A stretch of 23,556 bases of DNA from CAVDAL01 sp963606965 (lineage in GTDB: Bacteria > Actinomycetota > Coriobacteriia > Coriobacteriales > QAMH01). The stretch covers positions 1 to 23,556 of the forward strand of contig CAVDAL010000041.1 in NCBI GenBank assembly GCA_963606965.1, read 5' to 3'. Under the pieces are notes generated by a model that saw only the letters and a list, made by a program, of their open reading frames with translations, had not been told where the DNA came from and made no database searches. Below are positions 15,835 through 21,940 of this stretch, one piece after another (position 1 is the first letter of the stretch; every line of letters begins with the position of its first letter). A program made the position numbers and the translations under genes.

Positions 15835-16322
15835 TTTAATCTCCTCTTGAATCTTTTATGAAATAGTTTTGCTGGAAGTTTAGAAAAAATTTCATCAGCA
15901 ACTTCCATAGATTTAATATTCGGTTTAAAATGCCCGCTCTTGTTATCATAGGAATAAATTTTACCACCCCTAATTTCCAAGATACCCGCCATTTGAACTT
16001 TTGGGTTTTTACCACCAATTAAAGTAGGATGCGGAGTTGGATCACCAGAGCTCCCATTGCCATTTCTTCTTCCAATAATAATTTTTCCTTTCAAATCAAT
16101 AACATATGTAAAAATTCCATTCGTGTTTTTATTAATAATATAATTTCCGCATATGTATTCTTCAATATTTCTTGCTGTAGGATTTTTACCATATCCAAAC
16201 TCATCATAAATACCCCTTTCAATGTCCCAATTCATCATGTCTTCAACAACAGCATAGCTCGGCGAATATGGCTGAGAACTTCCCGATGTGCCACTATATA
16301 ATCCGCTATATCCACTTCCCAT
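15831..16322 (-). CDS. Toxin-like protein with C-terminal SGHFKP domain
   Basis: 163 residues. The low-complexity start (GSGYSGLYSGTSGSSQPY) looks like a linker. It is followed by a compact domain with YVIDLKGKIIIGRRNGNG, TPHPTLIGGKNPKVQMAG, LEIRGGKIYSYDNKSGHFKPN and a basic tail KLFHKRFKRRLN. The HPTLIGG...AG...SGHxxP pattern is one I associate with C-terminal domains of polymorphic-toxin-like and phage-borne proteins; its biochemical activity is unknown to me. The His and Lys residues could be catalytic but this is a guess. ATG at 16322 is preferred (AAGGA 5 nt upstream) over ATG at 16337, which lacks a site. The start overlaps the DUF4417 gene, and the end overlaps the next gene by 4 nt. 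An alternative view is that this is the C-terminal half of a DUF4417 fusion split by a frameshift. Confidence 0.6.
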   Translation of the reverse strand: MGSGYSGLYSGTSGSSQPYSPSYAVVEDMMNWDIERGIYDEFGYGKNPTARNIEEYICGNYIINKNTNGIFTYVIDLKGKIIIGRRNGNGSSGDPTPHPTLIGGKNPKVQMAGILEIRGGKIYSYDNKSGHFKPNIKSMEVADEIFSKLPAKLFHKRFKRRLN

Positions 16323-16953
16323 ATGGATCCTTCCCATGTTTTGAAGAAAGCCAATCTGGATATTGAATGAATTGAGTTTTTGTTAGGCAATCTTTAAAAA
16401 CTTCATCAGGCATGCTCCCATACACAAAAACATACTCAGGCTCAAGAAATTCAATCATTGACTCAAGACCAAGCTTCAAATGATTCTTATCATCGCGCCT
16501 TTTTGATACGCCATAAGAACCAATCCAATATGCACTATGCTTTGGAAGCCCTATGAATGAAAGCGGTGTATCAGTAATATACGGCTCATAAGTTCTTTCA
16601 TCTCCCCATCTAACAGTAGGATATAAATGCTCATGCCCAAGCGATTGAATATAATGTCCGACTAATCGATTCATGTATGTATTAGCGCATTGGAGAACAA
16701 AAGGCATATCTCTATATAGAGAACAATCTGGGGTTGAAACTGCTGTGGCTAAGAGAAATTCAGAAATAAAATCATCAACAGCTAACAAAACATCAGCAAA
16801 TAGCGGGTCATTTTCAAAGAAGACAACACTGTCTCCTTCTTCAGCATTGTTAAATTCTGAAAATGGAATAGCACGCTTTGGAATAATTATGTTTTTGACT
16901 GGTTTTATAACTGGTATTTCAAGCAACGACTCGAAAACAGCGTCACGTGCCAT
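16306..16953 (-). CDS. DUF4417-family protein, probably N-terminally truncated by a stop codon
   Basis: 215 residues from ATG at 16953. Similar to DUF4417 proteins, which occur in phages and integrative elements and have no established function. Diagnostic segments are FESLLEIPVIKP, FFENDPLFADVL, STPDCSLYRDMPFVLQCANTYMNRLVGHYIQSLG, YPTVRWGDERTYEPY, WIGSYGVSKRRDDKNHLKLGLESM and VFVYGSMPDEVF. No useful ribosome binding site precedes this ATG. The same frame continues upstream through a single TGA (16996-16998) to another ATG at 17061 with a good GAGGAG site. The complete protein was probably about 251 residues, and the present gene may be a recent nonsense mutant or depend on reinitiation. First gene of the four-gene cassette. 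Confidence 0.72.
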   Translation of the reverse strand: MARDAVFESLLEIPVIKPVKNIIIPKRAIPFSEFNNAEEGDSVVFFENDPLFADVLLAVDDFISEFLLATAVSTPDCSLYRDMPFVLQCANTYMNRLVGHYIQSLGHEHLYPTVRWGDERTYEPYITDTPLSFIGLPKHSAYWIGSYGVSKRRDDKNHLKLGLESMIEFLEPEYVFVYGSMPDEVFKDCLTKTQFIQYPDWLSSKHGKDPYGKWI

Positions 16954-16995
16954 ATGTGAGTAAAACCCATCATCAACAATATTTTTCCTGTGGAC

Positions 16996-17061
16996 TCATT
17001 TTTCATGTGCAGCTTTCAACCTTGCACGCCATGAACAGTTGTCAAAATTTGAGTAATGCAT
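16996..17061 (-). CDS. 21-codon ORF: interrupted N-terminus of the DUF4417 gene
   Basis: ATG at 17061 with GAGGAG 8 nt upstream encodes MHYSNFDNCSWRARLKAAHE-K and stops at TGA. It lies 36 codons upstream of, and in the same frame as, the DUF4417 ATG at 16953. After the TGA the frame continues with VHRKNIVDDGFYSH and then the DUF4417 domain. The simplest reading is a CGA-to-TGA (Arg) nonsense change in a formerly single gene. UGA readthrough or a short upstream regulatory ORF are alternatives. Confidence 0.55.
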   Translation of the reverse strand: MHYSNFDNCSWRARLKAAHEK

Positions 17062-17086
17062 ATACACCACTCCTCTCTGCTTGCCA

Positions 17087-17128
17087 TATACAAGCCTTTT
17101 GTATAAGAAATTTTTACTTAACTGGAAA
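17087..17128 (-). promoter_or_regulatory. Candidate cassette promoter with overlapping operator
   Basis: Reading toward the DUF4417 cassette, TTTCCA (17123-17128) and TATACA (17100-17105) are separated by 17 nt. The -10 lies within a perfect 7-bp inverted repeat, TATACAA-n5-TTGTATA (17087-17105), a likely repressor site. The ribosome binding site for ATG 17061 follows about 15 nt later. Confidence 0.45.
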
Positions 17129-17149
17129 CAGAGAAGAAACTAATAGTGA

Positions 17150-17239
17150 ATAAGTAGAATCTGACTTATAATAATTAAACCTTGTGGATCTTCTCTGATC
17201 CCAACTAGCAGTTGTCTTTGGGCCAACAAAGGCAACTGC
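17150..17239. other. Cluster of three hairpins in intergenic DNA
   Basis: Three dyads lie in a row: ATAAGT/ACTTAT with an 8-nt loop (17150-17169), GGATC/GATCC with a 6-nt loop (17186-17201), and a 13-bp stem with one G-T pair and a 6-nt loop (17208-17239, GCAGTTG to CAACTGC). Read on the minus strand the middle loop is AGAGAA, matching the ANTAR A1/G4 rule, and the large one is TTGGCC, which does not. No U-tract follows either strand. Function unknown; a leader or small RNA is possible. Confidence 0.4.
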
Positions 17240-17248
17240 ACTCTTAAC

Positions 17249-17498
17249 CAAATGTTTGTAAAATCAAATTGCCCCCTTTCATTCATAGACGAAAACAAAC
17301 ATTTGTTCTAATTCAAAATAACACAAATATTTCCTCAGCCATATAATTGTTCATATAAATTATTAATTTTTCGATAAACGGATATCATAAAACTTTAAAT
17401 TTTGTATTAAAAATATATATAAAAAGTTAAAAATATTTTAATTTATGTATAATTCTTTTTAAAGATAATTAATAGTGAAAAATATACGAAAAATTGCA
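17249..17498. other. AT-rich intergenic stretch without a gene
   Basis: No reading frame of note. It contains a 10-bp inverted repeat, CAAATGTTTG (17249-17258) and CAAACATTTG (17296-17305), and then very AT-rich DNA (about 17340-17480). TATAAT at 17448-17453 could serve as a -10 for a transcript running into the three dyad repeats, but its -35 is poor. Confidence 0.5.
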
Positions 17499-17549
17499 GG
17501 CAATATCGATTCTATTTACCATGCGCTGGCAAGAAGGGACGATATTGCC
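17499..17549. repeat. 51-nt dyad repeat, copy 1
   Basis: Outer arms GGCAATATCG and CGATATTGCC form a perfect 10-bp stem. Inside is TTTACCA-n5-TGGCAA, a second short dyad. It is followed by CGCC and a run of five T. Copies 2 and 3 have the same length and plan. Confidence 0.75.
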
Positions 17550-17581
17550 CGCCCTTTTTCGGAAAACTAATGCTTTGCTGA

Positions 17582-17632
17582 GGACATATCGAACGTATTT
17601 GCCATATAGTGGCGACTAAAATCGATATTGCC
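17582..17632. repeat. 51-nt dyad repeat, copy 2
   Basis: Same length as copy 1, starting 83 nt after its start. Outer arms GGACATATCGA and TCGATATTGCC (two mismatches). The inner dyad TTGCCA-n5-TGGCGA pairs through changed bases (A.C in copies 1 and 3 becomes G-C here). The CCCGCC that follows copy 1 is also kept here. Confidence 0.75.
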
Positions 17633-17654
17633 CGCCAACTTTGCATTTTTATAG

Positions 17655-17705
17655 GGCAATACCGAACGTGCTTACCACGGGGTGGCAAACAAGTTCAATA
17701 TTGCC
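17655..17705. repeat. 51-nt dyad repeat, copy 3
   Basis: Same length again, starting 73 nt after copy 2. Outer arms GGCAATACCGAA and TTCAATATTGCC (two mismatches in the middle); inner dyad TTACCA-n5-TGGCAA. It shares CGAACGT with copy 2. It ends 84 nt before the glnN -35 element. Confidence 0.75.
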
Positions 17706-17726
17706 TGTTTACATGCTGTTAGTCCA

Positions 17727-17769
17727 AAAATTTTGCAAAAACACAAAAACCGTTCACCTGCAAAATTTT
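17727..17769. promoter_or_regulatory. Paired palindromic sites upstream of glnN promoter
   Basis: AAAATTTTGCA (17727-17737) and TGCAAAATTTT (17759-17769) form an 11-bp inverted repeat; each half is itself close to the palindrome CAAAATTTTG. Their centres are about three helical turns apart and the second ends 20 nt before the glnN -35, a good place for an activator. No regulator can be named. Confidence 0.4.
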
Positions 17770-17789
17770 GAAGAAAAATAAAATTTGCA

Positions 17790-17817
17790 TTGACACGCAA
17801 AGACAGTTGGGTGTAAA
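17790..17817 (+). promoter_or_regulatory. Candidate glnN promoter
   Basis: Perfect TTGACA (17790-17795), 16-nt spacer, TGTAAA (17812-17817). The predicted start lies near 17824, about 10 nt before the leader terminator hairpin. This spacing closely resembles that of the GOGAT operon promoter. Confidence 0.6.
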
Positions 17818-17833
17818 TTTCCGTCCGTCAAAA

Positions 17834-17881
17834 AGGCGCTGATGCCTGAGAGAACAAATCTCTCGCATCAGCGCTTTTTTT
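17834..17881 (+). promoter_or_regulatory. Attenuator (intrinsic terminator) in glnN leader
   Basis: GCGCTGATGC pairs with GCATCAGCGC, followed by a bulge and an inner GAGAG/CTCTC stem with loop AACAAAT (17836-17874), then seven T (17875-17881). The AAAGGAG of glnN starts 16 nt later, leaving no space for a promoter, and no plus-strand gene lies upstream that would need terminating. A competing 4-bp hairpin AGGC/GCCT with hexaloop GCTGAT (17834-17847) overlaps the 5' arm. It has G at loop position 4 but lacks A at position 1. Confidence 0.65.
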
Positions 17882-17913
17882 ATTTTCCGAACACTTTAAA
17901 GGAGTGAACAAAG

Positions 17914-20070
17914 ATGGCAACATTAAGCAGCGAAAGAGAAGAATTTGGCACTTCACCTGCAGCTATTCAAGCAAAGCGCGGAAGTGTTCCGAGTTACTTT
18001 GGTATGTATGTCTTCGACGACCGCGTCATGAAGGCTCGTCTTTCAGCTGATGTTTATCAATCAGTAAAAAAGACAATTGATGAAGGCGCAAAGTTCGACC
18101 GCAACATTGCAAGCATTGTTGCGGATGCTATGAAAGAGTGGGCAATAGAAAAAGGCGCAACGCATTACACTCACTGGTTCCAACCAATGACAGGCGTCAC
18201 TGCTGAAAAACATGACAGCTTCATTGAGCCAGCATCTGACGGTCGCGTCATTATGAACTTTAGCGGGCGTAATCTTGTCCAAGGCGAACCTGATGCAAGT
18301 TCATTCCCATCAGGCGGTTTGCGCGCAACATTTGAAGCTCGCGGATATACAACATGGGATCCAACAAGCTATGCATTCATCAAAGACAAAACGCTTTGCA
18401 TTCCAACAGCATTTTGTTCATATGACGGCAGCGCTCTTGACAAAAAGACTCCACTACTGCGTTCCATGGCAGCAATCAATAAGGAAGCATTACGCATTTT
18501 GCGCTTGTTCGGCAATACTACAGCAAAGCAAGTTCGCACATCTGTAGGTCCTGAACAAGAATATTTCTTGATTGACAAAAAGCAATATCTCAAGCGCAAA
18601 GACTTGCGATTCACAGGCCGCACACTCTTTGGTGCAAAAGCTCCAAAAGGTCAAGAAATGGACGACCACTATTTTGGTGTTATTCGCCCGCGCGTTGCAG
18701 CATTCATGTCAGATTTAAATGATGAACTATGGAAGCTTGGCATTCTTGCAAAGACAGAACATAATGAAGTTGCTCCTGCACAACATGAACTTGCTCCCAT
18801 TTATACAACAACAAATGTTGCTACAGACCATAACCAACTCACGATGGAAATCATGAAAAAGGTTGCAGACAAACATGACCTTGTTTGCTTGCTTCATGAA
18901 AAACCTTTTGCTGGTGTTAATGGCAGCGGCAAGCATAACAACTGGTCAATTTCTACAAACGATGGCACTAACTTGCTTTCTCCTGGTGACACGCCTGCAG
19001 AAAATGCTCAATTCTTGCTATTCTTAGTAGCTGTTATTGAAGCTGTAGATGAATATCAAGATTTGCTTCGCATGAGCGCTGCAACAGCTGGCAACGACTT
19101 CAGACTCGGCGCAAATGAAGCTCCTCCGGCAGTTGTTTCAATCTTTTTGGGCGATGAACTCACAGCAATTTTGGATTCAATTGAAAATGACACTCCATAT
19201 AATGCTGCTGAAAAGCAAGTCTTAAAGCTCGGCGTTGATGTCTTGCCAAGGTTCACACGCGACAGCACAGACCGCAACAGAACTTCCCCATTTGCATTCA
19301 CTGGCAACAAGTTTGAATTCCGTATGCTTGGCTCTTCAAATTCAATTGCTTGCGCAAATATCATGCTCAATGCTGGTGTTGCAGATGTTTTGTCGAAGTA
19401 TGCAGATGAACTTGAAGGTGCAAAAGACTTCACTTCTGCATTGCATGACTTAATTAAAAAGGCTATCAAAGAACATAAGCGCATCATTTTTAATGGCAAT
19501 GGCTATGATGATGAATGGATCAAAGAAGCAACAGAAAAGCGCGGCCTTTTGAACTTGCGCACAACTGTTGATGCAATGCCTGCACTGCTTTGGGAAAAGA
19601 ATGCAACAATGCTAAAGAAGTTCAATATCTTTAGCCAAGCCGAACTTGAGTCACGCTATGAAATCATGCTTGACAACTATTGCAAGACAACAATTATTGA
19701 AGCTAATACAATGATTGACATGACTCACAAAGATATCATTCCTGCAATTGAAGCAAACATTTCAAGCTTAGCAAATACAGCAAATGCAAAAAGCACTCTT
19801 GGTCAGGCAAACATTTGCGGATATGAAAAGAAGACAATTACAAAGCTTTCCGCTCTTGTTGAACAGATTGACACAGCTTGTGAAGAACTTGAAAATGCTT
19901 TGGTTGGTTATGCAGGCAAGGATGATATTACAGAAATGGCGCAAGCTATTCGCGATGATATCTTGCCAAAGATGAGCGCTCTTCGCGCCCCAGCAGATCA
20001 GGCAGAAACACTAACAGCTGCTGAGTTCTGGCCATTCCCAACATATGGCGATTTGCTCTTCAGCGTGTAA
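17914..20070 (+). CDS. glnN: Glutamine synthetase type III
   Basis: Makes glutamine from glutamate, ammonium and ATP. 718 residues, typical of the large GSIII family (about 700-730) and far from the 410-residue GSI encoded at 7093. Family segments are FSGRNLVQGEPDASSFPSGG, ATFEARGYTTWDPTSYAFI, GPEQEYFLI, NEVAPAQHELAP, NGSGKHNNWSIST and RDSTDRNRTSPFAFTGNKFEFR. The start has AAAGGAG 9 nt upstream. Preceded by an attenuator and followed by amtB and glnK in the same direction, an arrangement that points to nitrogen-limitation expression. The intergenic hairpin before amtB can uncouple glnN from the transport genes. Confidence 0.96.
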   Translation: MATLSSEREEFGTSPAAIQAKRGSVPSYFGMYVFDDRVMKARLSADVYQSVKKTIDEGAKFDRNIASIVADAMKEWAIEKGATHYTHWFQPMTGVTAEKHDSFIEPASDGRVIMNFSGRNLVQGEPDASSFPSGGLRATFEARGYTTWDPTSYAFIKDKTLCIPTAFCSYDGSALDKKTPLLRSMAAINKEALRILRLFGNTTAKQVRTSVGPEQEYFLIDKKQYLKRKDLRFTGRTLFGAKAPKGQEMDDHYFGVIRPRVAAFMSDLNDELWKLGILAKTEHNEVAPAQHELAPIYTTTNVATDHNQLTMEIMKKVADKHDLVCLLHEKPFAGVNGSGKHNNWSISTNDGTNLLSPGDTPAENAQFLLFLVAVIEAVDEYQDLLRMSAATAGNDFRLGANEAPPAVVSIFLGDELTAILDSIENDTPYNAAEKQVLKLGVDVLPRFTRDSTDRNRTSPFAFTGNKFEFRMLGSSNSIACANIMLNAGVADVLSKYADELEGAKDFTSALHDLIKKAIKEHKRIIFNGNGYDDEWIKEATEKRGLLNLRTTVDAMPALLWEKNATMLKKFNIFSQAELESRYEIMLDNYCKTTIIEANTMIDMTHKDIIPAIEANISSLANTANAKSTLGQANICGYEKKTITKLSALVEQIDTACEELENALVGYAGKDDITEMAQAIRDDILPKMSALRAPADQAETLTAAEFWPFPTYGDLLFSV

Positions 20071-20097
20071 GTAACACGGCATACATATTAAGTAAAA

Positions 20098-20148
20098 ACG
20101 ACAATGGCGTCGTAGATTTGAAAAAATCTGCGGCGCCTTGTTTATGTT
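20098..20148 (+). promoter_or_regulatory. glnN-amtB intergenic terminator with ANTAR-like antiterminator hairpin
   Basis: A 13-bp hairpin, GGCGTCGTAGATT/AATCTGCGGCGCC with 6-nt loop (20106-20137), is followed by TTGTTTATGTT, a moderate U-tract. A competing perfect 5-bp hairpin ACGAC/GTCGT closes hexaloop AATGGC (20098-20113), with A at position 1 and G at position 4 as in ANTAR targets. It takes eight bases of the terminator 5' arm. The layout parallels the GOGAT leader. A further dyad, CGTGT-AAGTA-ACACG (20064-20078), spans the glnN stop codon; its loop is 5 nt. Confidence 0.6.
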
Positions 20149-20182
20149 ATAGAAAGTTTTAAAGAACAAGGAAGTGGTAAAA

Positions 20183-21454
20183 ATGATTGATTCAGGAACA
20201 ACGGGTTTTATGATGATAAGCGCTATGCTTGTTGTCTTGATGACCCCAGGCCTTGCCTTCTTTTATGGGGGTTTGAGCAGGCGGAAAAATGTTGTAAATA
20301 CAATGTTTATGGTTCTTGTTGTTATGGGTGTTATCGGTTTCACATGGATTTTAATAGGCTGGACCATTGCTTATGGTGGCAACGGCAGCAATCCAATTAT
20401 TGGCGGCTTCGACCAAATATTGCTGTTGGATGGCTCTGCTCTTAATGACGTTTCAGGCGACCCAGATTCAGGCTCTGGTTACCCGCGCATTGTTGACTTT
20501 GCCTTCCAAATTGCATTTGCCTTCATTACTTCAGGCATCTTAACAGGCGCTTTAGCAGGACGCATGAAGTTCAAATCTTTAATCGTATTCATCGCAGTTT
20601 GGAACATCTTTGTTTACGCTCCACTTGCTCACATGGTTTGGGGCGGCGACGGTTCGCTTATCGGCGACATGATTGGTGCTCTTGACTTTGCAGGCGGCGA
20701 CGTTGTCCACATTGCAAGTGGTGTTGGCGGTCTTGTTTTATGCATCCTTTTGGGCAAAAGACGCGAATATGGTGTTGTTACATATCGCGCGCACAATGTT
20801 CCATTCGTCTTACTCGGCACAGCACTGCTTTGGTTTGGTTGGTTCGGCTTTAATGCAGGTTCTGCATTTGCAGCAGACAATGTTGCAGGCTTGGCACTTG
20901 TTACGTCCATCATCGCTCCAGCTTGCGCAATGATTTCTTGGATGGTAACAGAACGTATTTGCACTGGCAAAGTCACTATCGTTGGCGCATGCACAGGCGT
21001 TTTAACAGGCTTGGTTGTTATTACTCCAGCTGCTGGCTTTGTAGCTCCATGGGCTGCAGTAATTATGGGCATTATTGTTGCTCCAATTTGTTACTTCGCA
21101 ATTTCAGTTTTGAAGAAGAAGTTTGGCTATGATGATGCTTTAGATGCATTTGGTGCACATGGCGTTGGCGGCATTGTTGGCGGCATCTTGACTGGCATTT
21201 TCTGCATCCCAGACCTTTCTTGGACAGATTATGGCGGACTTATCTACACTGGCGATGCACACCTGCTTTTAGCTCAAATCTTAGGCATTGTGATTACAAT
21301 CGTATTCGTTGCCGTACTCACAGCGATCATCGGCTTCATCATCAAGAAATGCAGCCACAATTCATTGGCTGTTGATCCTAAAGATGAATCACGTGGCTTG
21401 GATGCAACTATACATGGTGAGCTTGCATATCCTTCATTTGATGGTTTGGATTAG
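20183..21454 (+). CDS. amtB: Ammonium transporter
   Basis: Inner-membrane ammonium channel of the Amt/MEP/Rh family, 423 residues with about eleven hydrophobic segments. It starts MIDSGTTGFMMISAMLVVLM followed by TPGLAFFYGGLSRRKNVVNT. The twin pore histidines are His176 (GGDVVHIASG) and His326 (DAFGAHGVGG). The NIFVYAPLAHMVWGGDGSL region forms part of the substrate vestibule. There is no separate signal peptide, as in many Gram-positive Amts. ATG at 20183 is preferred over GTG at 20174 because AAGGAAG lies 8 nt before it. It is coupled to glnK after 14 nt, so the pair can form the usual AmtB-PII blocking complex. Confidence 0.95.
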   Translation: MIDSGTTGFMMISAMLVVLMTPGLAFFYGGLSRRKNVVNTMFMVLVVMGVIGFTWILIGWTIAYGGNGSNPIIGGFDQILLLDGSALNDVSGDPDSGSGYPRIVDFAFQIAFAFITSGILTGALAGRMKFKSLIVFIAVWNIFVYAPLAHMVWGGDGSLIGDMIGALDFAGGDVVHIASGVGGLVLCILLGKRREYGVVTYRAHNVPFVLLGTALLWFGWFGFNAGSAFAADNVAGLALVTSIIAPACAMISWMVTERICTGKVTIVGACTGVLTGLVVITPAAGFVAPWAAVIMGIIVAPICYFAISVLKKKFGYDDALDAFGAHGVGGIVGGILTGIFCIPDLSWTDYGGLIYTGDAHLLLAQILGIVITIVFVAVLTAIIGFIIKKCSHNSLAVDPKDESRGLDATIHGELAYPSFDGLD

Positions 21455-21468
21455 GAAGGAGATTACAG

Positions 21469-21807
21469 ATGAAAAAGATAGAAGCAATTATTCGCCCAGA
21501 CAAGATGGAAGAACTGCAAGATGCTTTGGCACAAGCGGGCGTAAAAGGAATGACAATCAGCCAAGTTCATGGCTGTGGCAAACAACTTGGGCTTAAGGAA
21601 TATTACCGTGGACAAGAAGTTCTTGTTACCACACAAGCAAAGATTAAGTTCGAGATTGTTTTGGAAGATGCTAAGTGCGATGAAGTTGTTGATCTTATTA
21701 TCAACACAGCTCGCACAGGCGAAATTGGCGATGGCAAAGTCTTCGTTTATAACGTCGAAGAAGCTATTCGCATTCGAACTAACGGCAGAGGAGCAGACGC
21801 TCTTTAA
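21469..21807 (+). CDS. glnK: Nitrogen regulatory PII protein
   Basis: 112-residue PII trimer subunit that senses ATP/ADP and 2-oxoglutarate and plugs AmtB. Nucleotide contacts are conserved at their standard numbers: Lys90 in GDGKVFV, and Arg101 and Arg103 in AIRIRTNGRG. Lys58 is kept. In the T-loop (37-55) Tyr46 of YYRG is present, but position 51, the uridylylated or adenylylated Tyr of well-studied PII proteins, is Val. Control therefore probably rests on ligand binding alone. Ribosome binding site AAGGAG upstream. It shares the glnN-amtB transcript and is the last gene before a strong terminator. Confidence 0.94.
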   Translation: MKKIEAIIRPDKMEELQDALAQAGVKGMTISQVHGCGKQLGLKEYYRGQEVLVTTQAKIKFEIVLEDAKCDEVVDLIINTARTGEIGDGKVFVYNVEEAIRIRTNGRGADAL

Positions 21808-21875
21808 TCTATAGGCTCTTAAGAGAAGATAGACGTTTAAGCAAAAACCAACTGCTCTTTAGCCGCCATACACTA

Positions 21876-21921
21876 AGATTGGCTCTTGGAATGTCACATT
21901 CCAGGAGCCAATCTTTTTTTT
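21876..21921 (+). terminator. Intrinsic terminator of glnN-amtB-glnK
   Basis: AGATTGGCTC pairs with GAGCCAATCT around an inner TGGAATG/CATTCCA stem (one T.G), with a 3-nt apical loop, followed by eight T (21914-21921). It separates the operon from the convergent ATL gene. Confidence 0.92.
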
Positions 21922-21940
21922 GCCAAGCAATATATATGCA

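Noticed and set aside
17062..17498. Missing Walker A half of the DUF4143 ATPase upstream of the cassette
   Set aside because: No frame there shows a P-loop or family similarity; the stretch is AT-rich and full of stops.
17499..17705. CRISPR array
   Set aside because: Only three imperfect 51-nt units that are themselves dyads, with gaps of 32 and 22 nt that are not uniform spacers, and no cas genes.
17499..17705. Integron attC sites
   Set aside because: The units lack the GTTRRRY/RYYYAAC ends and no integrase or cassette genes lie between them.
17050..20170. Shared 7-mer AGAACAA in the GOGAT, glnN and amtB leaders as a common binding site
   Set aside because: Positions relative to the hairpins differ in each leader and a 7-mer in A-rich DNA is likely by chance.
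20629..21072. 147-residue minus-strand reading frame antisense to amtB
   Set aside because: Composition is that of a shadow frame (Pro/Thr/Ala-rich, no ribosome binding site), and the opposite strand encodes a clear Amt protein. Other long antisense frames in guaA, gltB and glnN were rejected for the same reason.
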